Source: JAVJRN01 sp040218415 (GTDB lineage Bacteria; Bacteroidota; Bacteroidia; Cytophagales; Cyclobacteriaceae). Taken from it: 64,000 bases of DNA. Below, in pieces: positions 26,000 through 34,526 of this stretch. The stretch covers positions 1-64,000 of the forward strand of contig JAVJRN010000009.1 in assembly GCA_040218415.1 (NCBI GenBank), in the 5' to 3' direction. The notes below the pieces were generated by a model. The model saw nothing but the letters and a program-made list of their open reading frames with translations. It ran no database searches and was not told where the DNA came from. The stretch's first letter is position 1; each line of letters starts with the position of its first letter. The translations under genes and the position numbers were made by a program.

Positions 26000-27553
26000 C
26001 TATTTAGAATCTGTTTCTCCGGAGATAAAAATATACCCTGAGTTTTCTTTCGTTGGATCTACTCTAAGACCGATCAGAACATCAATGATCTTAAAAAAGA
26101 TGAAAGAAGCCACACTTACAAATATGAGCACAACTCCTGCTCCAATCAACTGGGTGATGATTTGATCACCCCTTGTCCATGCAGCATCTGGTGCTAGATT
26201 CAAATATTCTCTTATATACTTTTCGTTACCAAATATCCCAACGGATAGAGTACCCCAAACTCCACAAAAGCCATGAACAGGAATTGCCCCTACAGGATCG
26301 TCCAACTTAAATTTTAATAATAAATCAAAACCAAAATTATGGATTAAACCAGCAACGATTCCGATCAAAACTGCCCCAACAGAATCTACAACAGCTGCAC
26401 TCGCTGTTATTGCAACCAAGCCTCCTAGTACACCTCCAATTAATTTCACTGTCACATTTTCCTTATCAAATATGTAAGCCTGAATTAATGCAGTGATTGC
26501 AGCAAAAGCCCCCGCCAAGTTTGTATTATTAATAATGTTTGAAACATTTGAGTTAAAGGTCAACGTAGATCCGCCGTTGAATCCCCACCATCCAAACCAT
26601 AATAAGAATACACCAAGTACCGAATACCCAAGGCTGTAAGGCTTGAATTTTTGATTATTGACCGAGCCATCTAGTCTAAATCGGCCTATTCTTGGTCCAA
26701 TAATCCAAACGCCTATCAATGCAATCCAAGCTCCTGTGCTATGCACTACGGTAGAGCCTGCAAAATCAATAAACCCAAGGCCACTTAACCAAGCCTTGCC
26801 ATCTGTTAAAAATAAGTCACCCCAAATCATGTGTCCTACTATTGGATAAATAAATCCTGCGGTAAAAAATGCGATTAGTAAATAAGGCATCAGAGCGGTA
26901 CGCTCTGACATAGCTCCTGAGACAATAGTGGCTGCCGTGGCTGCAAAAGCCATTTGGAATATGAAAAATTCCATTCCAAATGAAACTATACCTTCATTAA
27001 ATAATATTTCTAATTCTGCTGCATCTGGAAGAAAGAATCCAGTACCAATCAATCCATTGCCCGAGTACCCAAACATAAATGAAAACCCAACCAAAAAGTA
27101 GATTACCGCAACAACGACAAAGTCAACGAGGTTTTTCAAGCCTATACCAGTACCGTGTATCTCTCGAACCATTCCCATTTCTAAAACTTTGAAACCTGCT
27201 TGCATAAGGAAGATCAATGCAGCCGCTATGAGAATCCAAAACCTATCGAGCTCGGTCTTTACTTGTATGTTGGAAGTTTCCACAATACCAACCTCATCTT
27301 TGATTCTTTGAATATCCTGACCAACCTTTGCTGCAGCAGAATCCGCATAAATTTTTGTTGATTGAATTTCTAAGTATTGAACATCCAATCGACTGCTCAT
27401 CGCATTGATACTATCCGTATTAGCCTGTACTTTAGCTTCAGTAGCATTGGTTTTTCTTTCTATTCTTACAAGATTTTTGTTGATTTCCGTTGACGATTGT
27501 GCGTACGTAAAAAATGGGCATAATAGAATAAGGCCCAAAATGATTTTTTTCAT
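26000..27553 (-). CDS. amt: Ammonium transporter with periplasmic coiled-coil extension
   Basis: A 517-residue Amt/MEP/Rh channel. Residues 1-18 are a signal peptide (ending FTYAQ). Residues about 22-100 are a polar, heptad-like coiled coil, and the 11-helix Amt core starts at 105. The core keeps both pore histidines (TVVHSTGAW and VHGFCGVWG) and the GFKVLEMG start of the first core helix, with M in place of the usual FEAG-type residues. Typical Amt proteins are 400-450 residues without the extension. A soluble protein of unknown family follows 25 bases later; no PII gene is seen. Confidence 0.9.
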   Translation of the reverse strand: MKKIILGLILLCPFFTYAQSSTEINKNLVRIERKTNATEAKVQANTDSINAMSSRLDVQYLEIQSTKIYADSAAAKVGQDIQRIKDEVGIVETSNIQVKTELDRFWILIAAALIFLMQAGFKVLEMGMVREIHGTGIGLKNLVDFVVVAVIYFLVGFSFMFGYSGNGLIGTGFFLPDAAELEILFNEGIVSFGMEFFIFQMAFAATAATIVSGAMSERTALMPYLLIAFFTAGFIYPIVGHMIWGDLFLTDGKAWLSGLGFIDFAGSTVVHSTGAWIALIGVWIIGPRIGRFRLDGSVNNQKFKPYSLGYSVLGVFLLWFGWWGFNGGSTLTFNSNVSNIINNTNLAGAFAAITALIQAYIFDKENVTVKLIGGVLGGLVAITASAAVVDSVGAVLIGIVAGLIHNFGFDLLLKFKLDDPVGAIPVHGFCGVWGTLSVGIFGNEKYIREYLNLAPDAAWTRGDQIITQLIGAGVVLIFVSVASFIFFKIIDVLIGLRVDPTKENSGYIFISGETDSK

Positions 27554-27733
27554 TTTGCTGGTTTTAGGTAGGTTTTGGTAATTAGATGTTAATTCTTATT
27601 GGTAGACTTACAAGGTTAGGGTGGTGACAATTTACCAAGTTATATTATTAGATGAAACACATAAATGATTCGACAACTTGTCACATTTTAAATATGAGCA
27701 CCCACAATTACAGATTTAACCTTATATCAAATT

Positions 27734-27768
27734 AAAAACATCAATTAAAAAAGTTAATTGATGTTTTT
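27734..27768. terminator. Bidirectional intrinsic terminator downstream of bioB
   Basis: A 15-bp perfect stem, with arms at 27734-27748 and 27754-27768 and a 5-base loop. A-runs on the left arm and T-runs on the right let it work in both directions. It separates bioB from amt, both on the minus strand. Confidence 0.8.
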
Positions 27769-27831
27769 AAAAATAATTGATTGACTTAAATTCTAATTGA
27801 TAAGTACAATTCAAACAAATGATATTAATAC

Positions 27832-28821
27832 TTAAACGTCAGCAAGAAACTTTTCAGATGCTGCTCCTTTGAATGATGCTCTTGGCTTCAAGTTTAAAGT
27901 CTGAAACATTTGCTTATCCTCGTTTACTTCGGGATTTGGCGTGGTTAATAATTCATCACCTGCAAAAATACTGTTAGCACCAGCAAGAAAACATAGCGCC
28001 TGCTCTTCCATAGACATTCTCACTCTGCCTGCCGATAACCGTACTTGAGCTTTTGGCATAATAATTCTTGCCGTTGCGATCATTCTGACCATATCCCAAA
28101 CGGAAACTTTTTCTTGATCTTCCAATGGTGTTCCCGGAACTGGCACGAGTGCATTGACTGGCACAGATTCTGGATGTTCCTCCATGGTTGATAGCGTATG
28201 AAGCATCCCAATTCTATCTTCTTTTGACTCGCCAAGGCCTATAATTCCTCCTGAACAAACCGAAATATTGGCTTTTCGCACATTTTTTATCGTGTCGAGC
28301 CGGTCGTCATAAGTTCTCGTTGAGATAATTTCTTCATAATGTTCTTCGGAAGTATCCAAGTTGTGATTGTAGGCATACAAACCCGCATCTTTGAGCTTTT
28401 TGGCTTGCTCATCGGTAAGCATCCCCAGCGTACAACAGACTTCCATGCCGAGTGAATTCACGCCCGAGACCATTTCAATGACTTTGTCAAAATCTCGGTT
28501 ATCCCGAACTTCTCTCCAAGCTGCACCCATGCAAAACCGCGTACTGCCGTTTTCCTTGGCTTGAATGGCTTTATTCATCACCAATTCAACATCCAATAGC
28601 TTATGTACTTTCACATCTGTGTGGTACCGAGCTGCCTGTGGACAGTAGGCACAATCCTCTGGACAACCGCCTGTTTTAATAGACAGTAAAGTACAAACTT
28701 GCACTTCTGATGGGTCATTATTTTGTCGATGTACTGTAGCTGCCTCATAAATAAGCTCCATTACAGGCTTATCATAAATGGCTTGTATTTCTTTTCGGGT
28801 CCAGTCGTTTCGAATATCCAT
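27832..28821 (-). CDS. bioB: Biotin synthase
   Basis: A 329-residue radical SAM enzyme that inserts sulfur into dethiobiotin, the last step of biotin synthesis. The radical SAM cluster ligands are C53, C57 and C60 in CPEDCAYC. Further BioB stretches are MGAAWREVRDN, YNHNLDTSEE, CSGGIIGLGES and the arginine in RLSAGRVRMS near the second cluster. Length and order fit the family throughout. It follows sppA on the same strand after 57 bases. No other bio gene is in the window. Confidence 0.96.
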   Translation of the reverse strand: MDIRNDWTRKEIQAIYDKPVMELIYEAATVHRQNNDPSEVQVCTLLSIKTGGCPEDCAYCPQAARYHTDVKVHKLLDVELVMNKAIQAKENGSTRFCMGAAWREVRDNRDFDKVIEMVSGVNSLGMEVCCTLGMLTDEQAKKLKDAGLYAYNHNLDTSEEHYEEIISTRTYDDRLDTIKNVRKANISVCSGGIIGLGESKEDRIGMLHTLSTMEEHPESVPVNALVPVPGTPLEDQEKVSVWDMVRMIATARIIMPKAQVRLSAGRVRMSMEEQALCFLAGANSIFAGDELLTTPNPEVNEDKQMFQTLNLKPRASFKGAASEKFLADV

Positions 28822-28878
28822 AATTTAAATTGATGAAATGGGAAGTTAAAAAGGGTTGACACCTTGGCCAAAAATGTT

Positions 28879-30606
28879 TTACTGAATTATTAAATCACCT
28901 GGCAATCGTGCTTGAATTCCTTTCATTTTTTGCAATGACTCTACTTTTTCGAGGTATCCATTCATCGGATTATTATTTGAAAAAAGTTTTACATTATTCA
29001 ATTTGGTGAAAATCTCCTCAATAAAAGGCTTTTCCTTAGGATAATAAGTAACACTGTAATCACCCATCACCCCTGCTCTTTTTGCTGCCATATTTATAGC
29101 ATCTTCAAAGCTGCCAAGTGAATCAACCAATCCTATATTTTTAGCCTGCACGCCTGTCCAAACTCTTCCTCCTGCCACGCTCAGCACTTCTTCTTCTGTC
29201 ATGTTTCGTCCGGCAGCCACCTTGCTTATAAAGGAATCATAACCTCTTTCGACCTGCGCCTGAATAATGGATCTTTCCTGAGGACTTAAAGATCTTGTAA
29301 CCGTCATAATATCTGAAAACTCGCCAGTTGCTACGTAATCATTGGTGATGCCCATTTTATTTTCCAAAAAATCACCAATATTAAACATGAGACCAAAAAT
29401 TCCAATGGAGCCTGTGATGGTATTTGGCTGAGCAACAATTGCATCGCAGGGAGCAGAAATATAATAACCACCAGATGCGGCCACATCTGACATACTGGCA
29501 ATAATCGGCTTCACGCCTTTGGTGAGCATCACTTCACGCCAAATAACTTCTGAAGCAGTAAGACTACCACCCGGAGAGTTTACTCTTAGCACGATGGCTT
29601 TGATAGAGCTGCGCTCTCTTGCTTTTCTTATTTCCTCCGCAAATTGGTCACTGCCTACACCATCACTGGTACGCCCCATGACTATGTCGCCATCAGCCAC
29701 AATGACGGCAATTTTATTGCTAGAATAGGCCTTGTCGGCAAGTGCCGATCGCATGTAGCTGCGGTAAGAAGTCATCTTTACATCCTCACTTTCCTCTACT
29801 TCCATCTCCCTTTTAAGCACGCTTATAAGCTCATCTTCGTAGGCCACTTTGGTCACTAATTGGTATTTTTCCGCATCTGCTGGCTCCCTAACCATCATGT
29901 TATCAGAAATGGCTTTTAACTCTGCTGGGTCAATATTGTCATATTCACCAATATTTTCTAGGTAGGTGGTATGTATAGAGTTGATCAATGCTGTCAATTG
30001 AAGCTTATTTTCTGGACTCATATCTTTTCTGATAAAAGGCTCCACAAAGCTTTTGAACTCTCCCACTCTGAAGATTTCAGGCTCAATATCGAGTTTATCA
30101 AATAAGCCCTTGTAAAAGGTAACACCCGCTGACAAACCATTGAACTCCAATGAGCCCTCGGGATTTAGGTATAATGAGTCCGCGATAGACAATAGATAAA
30201 AGTCTCCTTCGCTCGCATATTCGGAATAGGCATGTATAAATTTTCCTGATTTTTTGAAGTCAATCAGCGCGTCTCTAATCTCCTGCAACGTAGCTGATCC
30301 GGCTTGTAAAAAAGTCGATCGCAAATAAATTCCCTTTACACGGTCATCATATTGGGCATATTCAATAGCATACAGCAAATCGACCAATGAGGTGGGCATG
30401 GGCGTATCGCTCAACAAAGCGGCTATCGGATCTTCTACACTGTGCTCCAATACGATTCCCTTAAGGTTAAGATCTAAAACGGTCTTTTCCGGTACGGTTG
30501 GCACTGTTTCAGAGGACGCTGCAATACCCGTGAGCATGATGATTAGTAAAAAAAAGAATATGAATAAACCTAGTAAGGTTGCTAATAGATTACGTAGAAA
30601 AGCCAT
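28879..30606 (-). CDS. sppA: Signal peptide peptidase SppA, 67K type
   Basis: A 575-residue membrane serine protease of the long, duplicated SppA form that digests released signal peptides. One N-terminal membrane segment (about 5-30) anchors it. The N-terminal half holds the general-base lysine region. The C-terminal half holds the serine nucleophile in SDVAASGGYYIS, followed by TITGSIGIFG. Both SppA halves are recognisable (YLRSTFLQAGSATLQEI and LRVNSPGGSLTASEVI). It is divergent from folK and upstream of bioB. Confidence 0.93.
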   Translation of the reverse strand: MAFLRNLLATLLGLFIFFFLLIIMLTGIAASSETVPTVPEKTVLDLNLKGIVLEHSVEDPIAALLSDTPMPTSLVDLLYAIEYAQYDDRVKGIYLRSTFLQAGSATLQEIRDALIDFKKSGKFIHAYSEYASEGDFYLLSIADSLYLNPEGSLEFNGLSAGVTFYKGLFDKLDIEPEIFRVGEFKSFVEPFIRKDMSPENKLQLTALINSIHTTYLENIGEYDNIDPAELKAISDNMMVREPADAEKYQLVTKVAYEDELISVLKREMEVEESEDVKMTSYRSYMRSALADKAYSSNKIAVIVADGDIVMGRTSDGVGSDQFAEEIRKARERSSIKAIVLRVNSPGGSLTASEVIWREVMLTKGVKPIIASMSDVAASGGYYISAPCDAIVAQPNTITGSIGIFGLMFNIGDFLENKMGITNDYVATGEFSDIMTVTRSLSPQERSIIQAQVERGYDSFISKVAAGRNMTEEEVLSVAGGRVWTGVQAKNIGLVDSLGSFEDAINMAAKRAGVMGDYSVTYYPKEKPFIEEIFTKLNNVKLFSNNNPMNGYLEKVESLQKMKGIQARLPGDLIIQ

Positions 30607-30691
30607 AATTTGCTTTGAAGGTCTTAGTTGTTAATTGGATTGAATTGTCGAAGTTAAGACGGTTCGAACATAAAATTGTTTTAATACACTG

Positions 30692-31189
30692 ATGAAGGGG
30701 ATATTTTTATTGTTAGGCTCAAATATGGGTGATAAACAGTTGAACATTCAAAATGCAATACAATCGCTGGTGGATGCTGATCTTGTTTTGGTGGACTACT
30801 CGTCCGTTTATGAAACTGCGCCTTGGGGCAATGAAAATCAAGACTGGTTTTTAAATCTCGTGATACGCATCGACACCATGCTTGCCCCAAATGACCTACT
30901 CAAAAGATGTCAAGAGGTAGAAAAAGATTTAGGCAGGGAAAGAATTGAAAAATGGGGCGCTAGAATTATTGATATCGATATACTTTACTATGATAATCTC
31001 GAAGAAAACAAGCCCGACTTGACGCTTCCACATCCGGCCATCGCACAGAGAAGATTCACCCTTTTACCATTGATAGAAATTGCCGCAAATGAAACACACC
31101 CCACATTATTAAAAACACAATCACAATTATTAACCGCATGTACCGACGAGCTGACGTGTAACAAGCTTGACCTTGATCTTGGACTATGA
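30692..31189 (+). CDS. folK: 2-amino-4-hydroxy-6-hydroxymethyldihydropteridine pyrophosphokinase
   Basis: A 165-residue HPPK that transfers pyrophosphate from ATP to the pterin alcohol in folate synthesis. Family marks are LLLGSNMGDK at 6-15, SSVYETAPWG near 48, and WGARIIDIDILYYD plus LPHPAIAQRRFTLLPL in the second half, carrying the ATP and metal residues. Its end overlaps the next gene by 4 bases (ATGA), starting a five-gene plus-strand run to 36942. Confidence 0.95.
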   Translation: MKGIFLLLGSNMGDKQLNIQNAIQSLVDADLVLVDYSSVYETAPWGNENQDWFLNLVIRIDTMLAPNDLLKRCQEVEKDLGRERIEKWGARIIDIDILYYDNLEENKPDLTLPHPAIAQRRFTLLPLIEIAANETHPTLLKTQSQLLTACTDELTCNKLDLDLGL

Positions 31190-31938
31190 CCCTTTTTGAA
31201 ATCATCATCCTCATTGCGACCGGAATATTTGCTGGGGCTATCAATACTTTGGCTGGGGGTGGTTCTTTGATTACTATTCCTTTGCTCATTTTTCTTGGAC
31301 TTCCAGGGTCAGAAGCCAATGCATCCAACCGAGTAGCGATTTTTATCCAGAATATTTTTGCCGTAAGTGGGTTTAAAAGTAAAGGTGTTTCCGTATTTCC
31401 TTATGCCATTTGGGTGGCCTTGGCGGCCATGTGTGGCGCTGCAATTGGCGCCTACATTGCGGTAGACATTTCCAACGAAGTATTCAATAAAGTACTCGCT
31501 ATTGTGATGGTGTTGGTTTTAGTCATGACGGCTATAAAACCTTATTTGTCAAAAAATTCAGGTTTTGAAATCTTCAGTCCAAAGCGAAAGTTTTGGAGCA
31601 TTTTCACTTTTTTCTTCCTTGGAATATATGGAGGTTTTATACAAGCGGGTATTGGTTTTCTAATCATCGCCACACTCACGGGCATACACGGCTTGAATAT
31701 GGCCAAAACTAATAGTATCAAAGTATTTGTGGCGCTGAGTTACACCGCCATTGCGCTGGTTATATTCATTTTGGAAGATAAAGTGAGATGGGAATATGGC
31801 TTGACTTTAGCTTCCGGCAATGCCATTGGCGCTTGGATTGCCAGCCGATGGTCGGTAGGGAAAGATGATAAATGGATCAGAATGATATTGATCGTAACAG
31901 TATCTGCCTTGGCAATCAAACTTTGGTTTTTTACTTAA
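31186..31938 (+). CDS. TSUP (TauE/SafE) family permease
   Basis: A 250-residue inner-membrane protein with about eight hydrophobic segments. The duplicated family motif is clear: GAINTLAGGGSLITIPLLIFLGLP near 17-40 and GIYGGFIQAGIGFLIIATL in the second half. Members export or import sulfite, sulfonates or related organic anions; the substrate here is unknown. It overlaps folK by 4 bases and is followed after 1 base by an aminotransferase, so it is translated from the same message. Confidence 0.9.
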   Translation: MTLFEIIILIATGIFAGAINTLAGGGSLITIPLLIFLGLPGSEANASNRVAIFIQNIFAVSGFKSKGVSVFPYAIWVALAAMCGAAIGAYIAVDISNEVFNKVLAIVMVLVLVMTAIKPYLSKNSGFEIFSPKRKFWSIFTFFFLGIYGGFIQAGIGFLIIATLTGIHGLNMAKTNSIKVFVALSYTAIALVIFILEDKVRWEYGLTLASGNAIGAWIASRWSVGKDDKWIRMILIVTVSALAIKLWFFT

Positions 31939-31939
31939 A

Positions 31940-32986
31940 ATGAACATCGATCCATCACATTTCCCCATTCTTCAAGAATATACTTATTTGAATACCGCAC
32001 GCTTCTGTGCTCTACCCAATGCTGCTATTGAAATACAGCAAGACTTTTTAAGCCATTTGCAAACGCACGGCAGTTGGCAGTTTGACCCATGGACGGGAAA
32101 GTATGAAGAATGCAGAGCATTAGTGAGTGAAATTGTTCAAGTCTCCACGGAGCATGTGTTCTTTTTACCAAACGTTTCCCTCGGCTTCAATATGGCCGCT
32201 CAATATTTACCCAAAAGACCAGTCATTACACTTTCTTCTGACTTTCCATCGGTAAATATGGCTTGGGCGCCACATGGTTTTAAAGTCACTGCCTTTGATC
32301 ATAGGTCGGATCATTTTTTCGAAGAATTTGAAAATGCCTTAAATACGCCTGAGCAAATAGTAGCCATAAGCTGGATACAAAGTGCCGATGGGTTTGAAAT
32401 TGATCTGAAGTGGTTATTTGAGATTTGTAAAAAAAACAATCACCTGCTGGTGCTTGACGGTACCCAAGGCTTTGCCGCATTGGAAATAGAGGTTGATCCT
32501 GAAGTAAATTTACTACTGCTTGCGAGTGGTTTTAAGTGGTCTTTAGCTGGTTATGGAATTGCTATTGGTTATCTCGCTCCTTCAATAGCGCACTATTTTG
32601 CGCCCATGCGAGGCTGGTTTAGTGTTGATTTTGAAAACGGGGGCATTAAAAAAGGCGCCAATCACCTAGAAGTAGGTAATGCGTCTTACTTGAATGTGTT
32701 TGCACTGTTGGAAGGACTAAAAATCATCAAGGCTCATGGACTTGTGGAAGTTGAAAATTGGAATGCCCAATTGGCTCAATACTTTATGAACAATACTGAC
32801 CGTGAGGTACTCTTCCCCAAAAGCCGATCAAGTATTAAAAGTTTTACGGCAACAAAAGTAGAATATGACCGGCTTGTTGAAGCTAAAATTCAAGCGACTT
32901 GGCAAAATGGTAGAATTAGAATTTCTCCGCATTTTTATAACACCATCGATGATATAGACCGTGTGATAGCCATCTTAAATAGCTGA
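31940..32986 (+). CDS. Class V aminotransferase, PLP-dependent
   Basis: A 348-residue fold-type I PLP enzyme related to the cysteine desulfurase/kynureninase group. The PLP-phosphate and ring contacts are LPNVSLGFN near 75 and LDGTQGF near 172-178, and the Schiff-base lysine is in LLASGFKWSLAG. No cysteine-bearing desulfurase loop is seen, so NifS/SufS activity is unlikely; the substrate is unknown. It lies between the TSUP permease and a flippase in a tight operon. Confidence 0.85.
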   Translation: MNIDPSHFPILQEYTYLNTARFCALPNAAIEIQQDFLSHLQTHGSWQFDPWTGKYEECRALVSEIVQVSTEHVFFLPNVSLGFNMAAQYLPKRPVITLSSDFPSVNMAWAPHGFKVTAFDHRSDHFFEEFENALNTPEQIVAISWIQSADGFEIDLKWLFEICKKNNHLLVLDGTQGFAALEIEVDPEVNLLLLASGFKWSLAGYGIAIGYLAPSIAHYFAPMRGWFSVDFENGGIKKGANHLEVGNASYLNVFALLEGLKIIKAHGLVEVENWNAQLAQYFMNNTDREVLFPKSRSSIKSFTATKVEYDRLVEAKIQATWQNGRIRISPHFYNTIDDIDRVIAILNS

Positions 32987-33011
32987 AAAAGCTAACTTCG
33001 CTGCTCAGTTT

Positions 33012-34526
33012 ATGGGTGTAGTCATTAAGCAAAGTTTTTGGAGTTCTCTTTGGGCCTACGTAGGTGTTGTTTTGGGCTATTTGAGCACCTTGCTCATCTT
33101 ACCCACTTTCATGAGCTTGGAGGAAATGGGACTTTTTCGTTTGGTGTTTTCCAATGCACTTTTGATTGCTCCTTTCATCACCTTGGGTATGCCTGGCACT
33201 TATCTCAAATTCTTTCCAGAGTTTCGTGATGATGTAGCACAAGACAAGCGTATCTATTCTTTCCAGCTGTTCACTATTTTGGCTGCAGCAGCACTCTTTG
33301 GTCTCTTCGTTTACTTTTTTGACGATTGGATTGAGTCTTATTTTTCAGCGGAAGCGCCAGAGTACAACCAATACCTTTGGGTCTCCTTCGGCATTTTGGT
33401 TTTACATGCCCTGTTTTTGCATTTTCACGCCTACAGCCGCTCCCACTTCGACATTGTTTTACCCAATTTCCTAAAAGAGGTTTACCTCAGAGTGGGCAAC
33501 ATATTACTTGTAGGGCTCTATGCCACTGGCCTGTTGTCTTTTGGCTATATGATCTATGCAATTTTGATTGTATATGGTTCGTCTATTGGCATTCAGCTTT
33601 GGTTTTTGCTACGCAAGCATGAGTTCAATTTTTCTTTGGAGCTATTTAAAATTCCGACGGAGTGGTATAAGAAAATAGCCAAATTCAGCACGTATAGTCT
33701 CGCCTTAACGGCCAGCACTTCTATTTATAGCAATATCAGTTTTGCGATGATCGCCTCCACTCTGGGCAACAGTCTCAATGGGATTTATACGGTTTGTTTC
33801 TATATAGGTGTGGTCATAGAAATGCCCAAAAGGTCGATGGCGCAAATCATGTCGCCTATTCTTTCCAAGGCCTATAAAGACAATAACTTTGAAGAAATCG
33901 AAAGCCTTTACAAGCGCTCATCACTCACGCTTGGCTCCATTGCTTTATTGTTTTTTCTGGGTATTTGCTGCAATTTGAACGACCTATTCAATATCATTCC
34001 GAAAGGTGAAAGCTTCCGACTCGGCACTTATGTCGTCTTTTCTGTGGCAGTCGCCAAAGTAATTGACATGGTGTTTAGTGTCAACTCCGACATTATCATT
34101 TATTCAAAATACTACAAATACAATTTGATCTTCTTCATCCCTTGCGCCTTGCTAATTATTTGGTTCAATGACCTGTTTTTACCAACAATGGGCATTACTG
34201 GCGCTGGTATTTCCTTTCTTTTAGCCACAGTGTTATTCAATGTGGTCAAGTTCGTTTTTATATGGTACAAGTTTAAGCTCGTTCCTTTTTCGAAGAGTCA
34301 TATCTCTTTATTTCTGGTTTCTGGAGTTATTTATGCGCTATTCTGGTTTTTACCATTGACCGGCAACCCGATTTTAGATGTCATATTGCGCTCGGCTGGA
34401 ATTACCGTACTATTTTTGACATCAATTTATATATTCAATATTTCACCCGATATCAACAACTTAATCAAAGTTGTTTTTTCCAGATATTTAAACATACAGC
34501 TTCCTCCCAATGAAAAGCAGTCTTAA
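33012..34526 (+). CDS. Polysaccharide flippase (Wzx/MATE-like superfamily)
   Basis: A 504-residue membrane protein with about 14 hydrophobic segments, starting with the QSFWSSLWAYVGVVLGYLST stretch typical of oligosaccharide flippases. It would move lipid-linked glycans across the inner membrane. The C-terminal helix leads to a short polar tail. The last 17 bases overlap the start of the YfhO-family gene, so the two are coupled and probably work on the same cell-surface glycan. No polymerase or initiating transferase is nearby. Confidence 0.87.
   Translation: MGVVIKQSFWSSLWAYVGVVLGYLSTLLILPTFMSLEEMGLFRLVFSNALLIAPFITLGMPGTYLKFFPEFRDDVAQDKRIYSFQLFTILAAAALFGLFVYFFDDWIESYFSAEAPEYNQYLWVSFGILVLHALFLHFHAYSRSHFDIVLPNFLKEVYLRVGNILLVGLYATGLLSFGYMIYAILIVYGSSIGIQLWFLLRKHEFNFSLELFKIPTEWYKKIAKFSTYSLALTASTSIYSNISFAMIASTLGNSLNGIYTVCFYIGVVIEMPKRSMAQIMSPILSKAYKDNNFEEIESLYKRSSLTLGSIALLFFLGICCNLNDLFNIIPKGESFRLGTYVVFSVAVAKVIDMVFSVNSDIIIYSKYYKYNLIFFIPCALLIIWFNDLFLPTMGITGAGISFLLATVLFNVVKFVFIWYKFKLVPFSKSHISLFLVSGVIYALFWFLPLTGNPILDVILRSAGITVLFLTSIYIFNISPDINNLIKVVFSRYLNIQLPPNEKQS

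Noticed and set aside
31940..32986. Cysteine desulfurase (NifS/SufS)
   Set aside because: PLP lysine is present but no catalytic cysteine loop is seen, and length and context differ.
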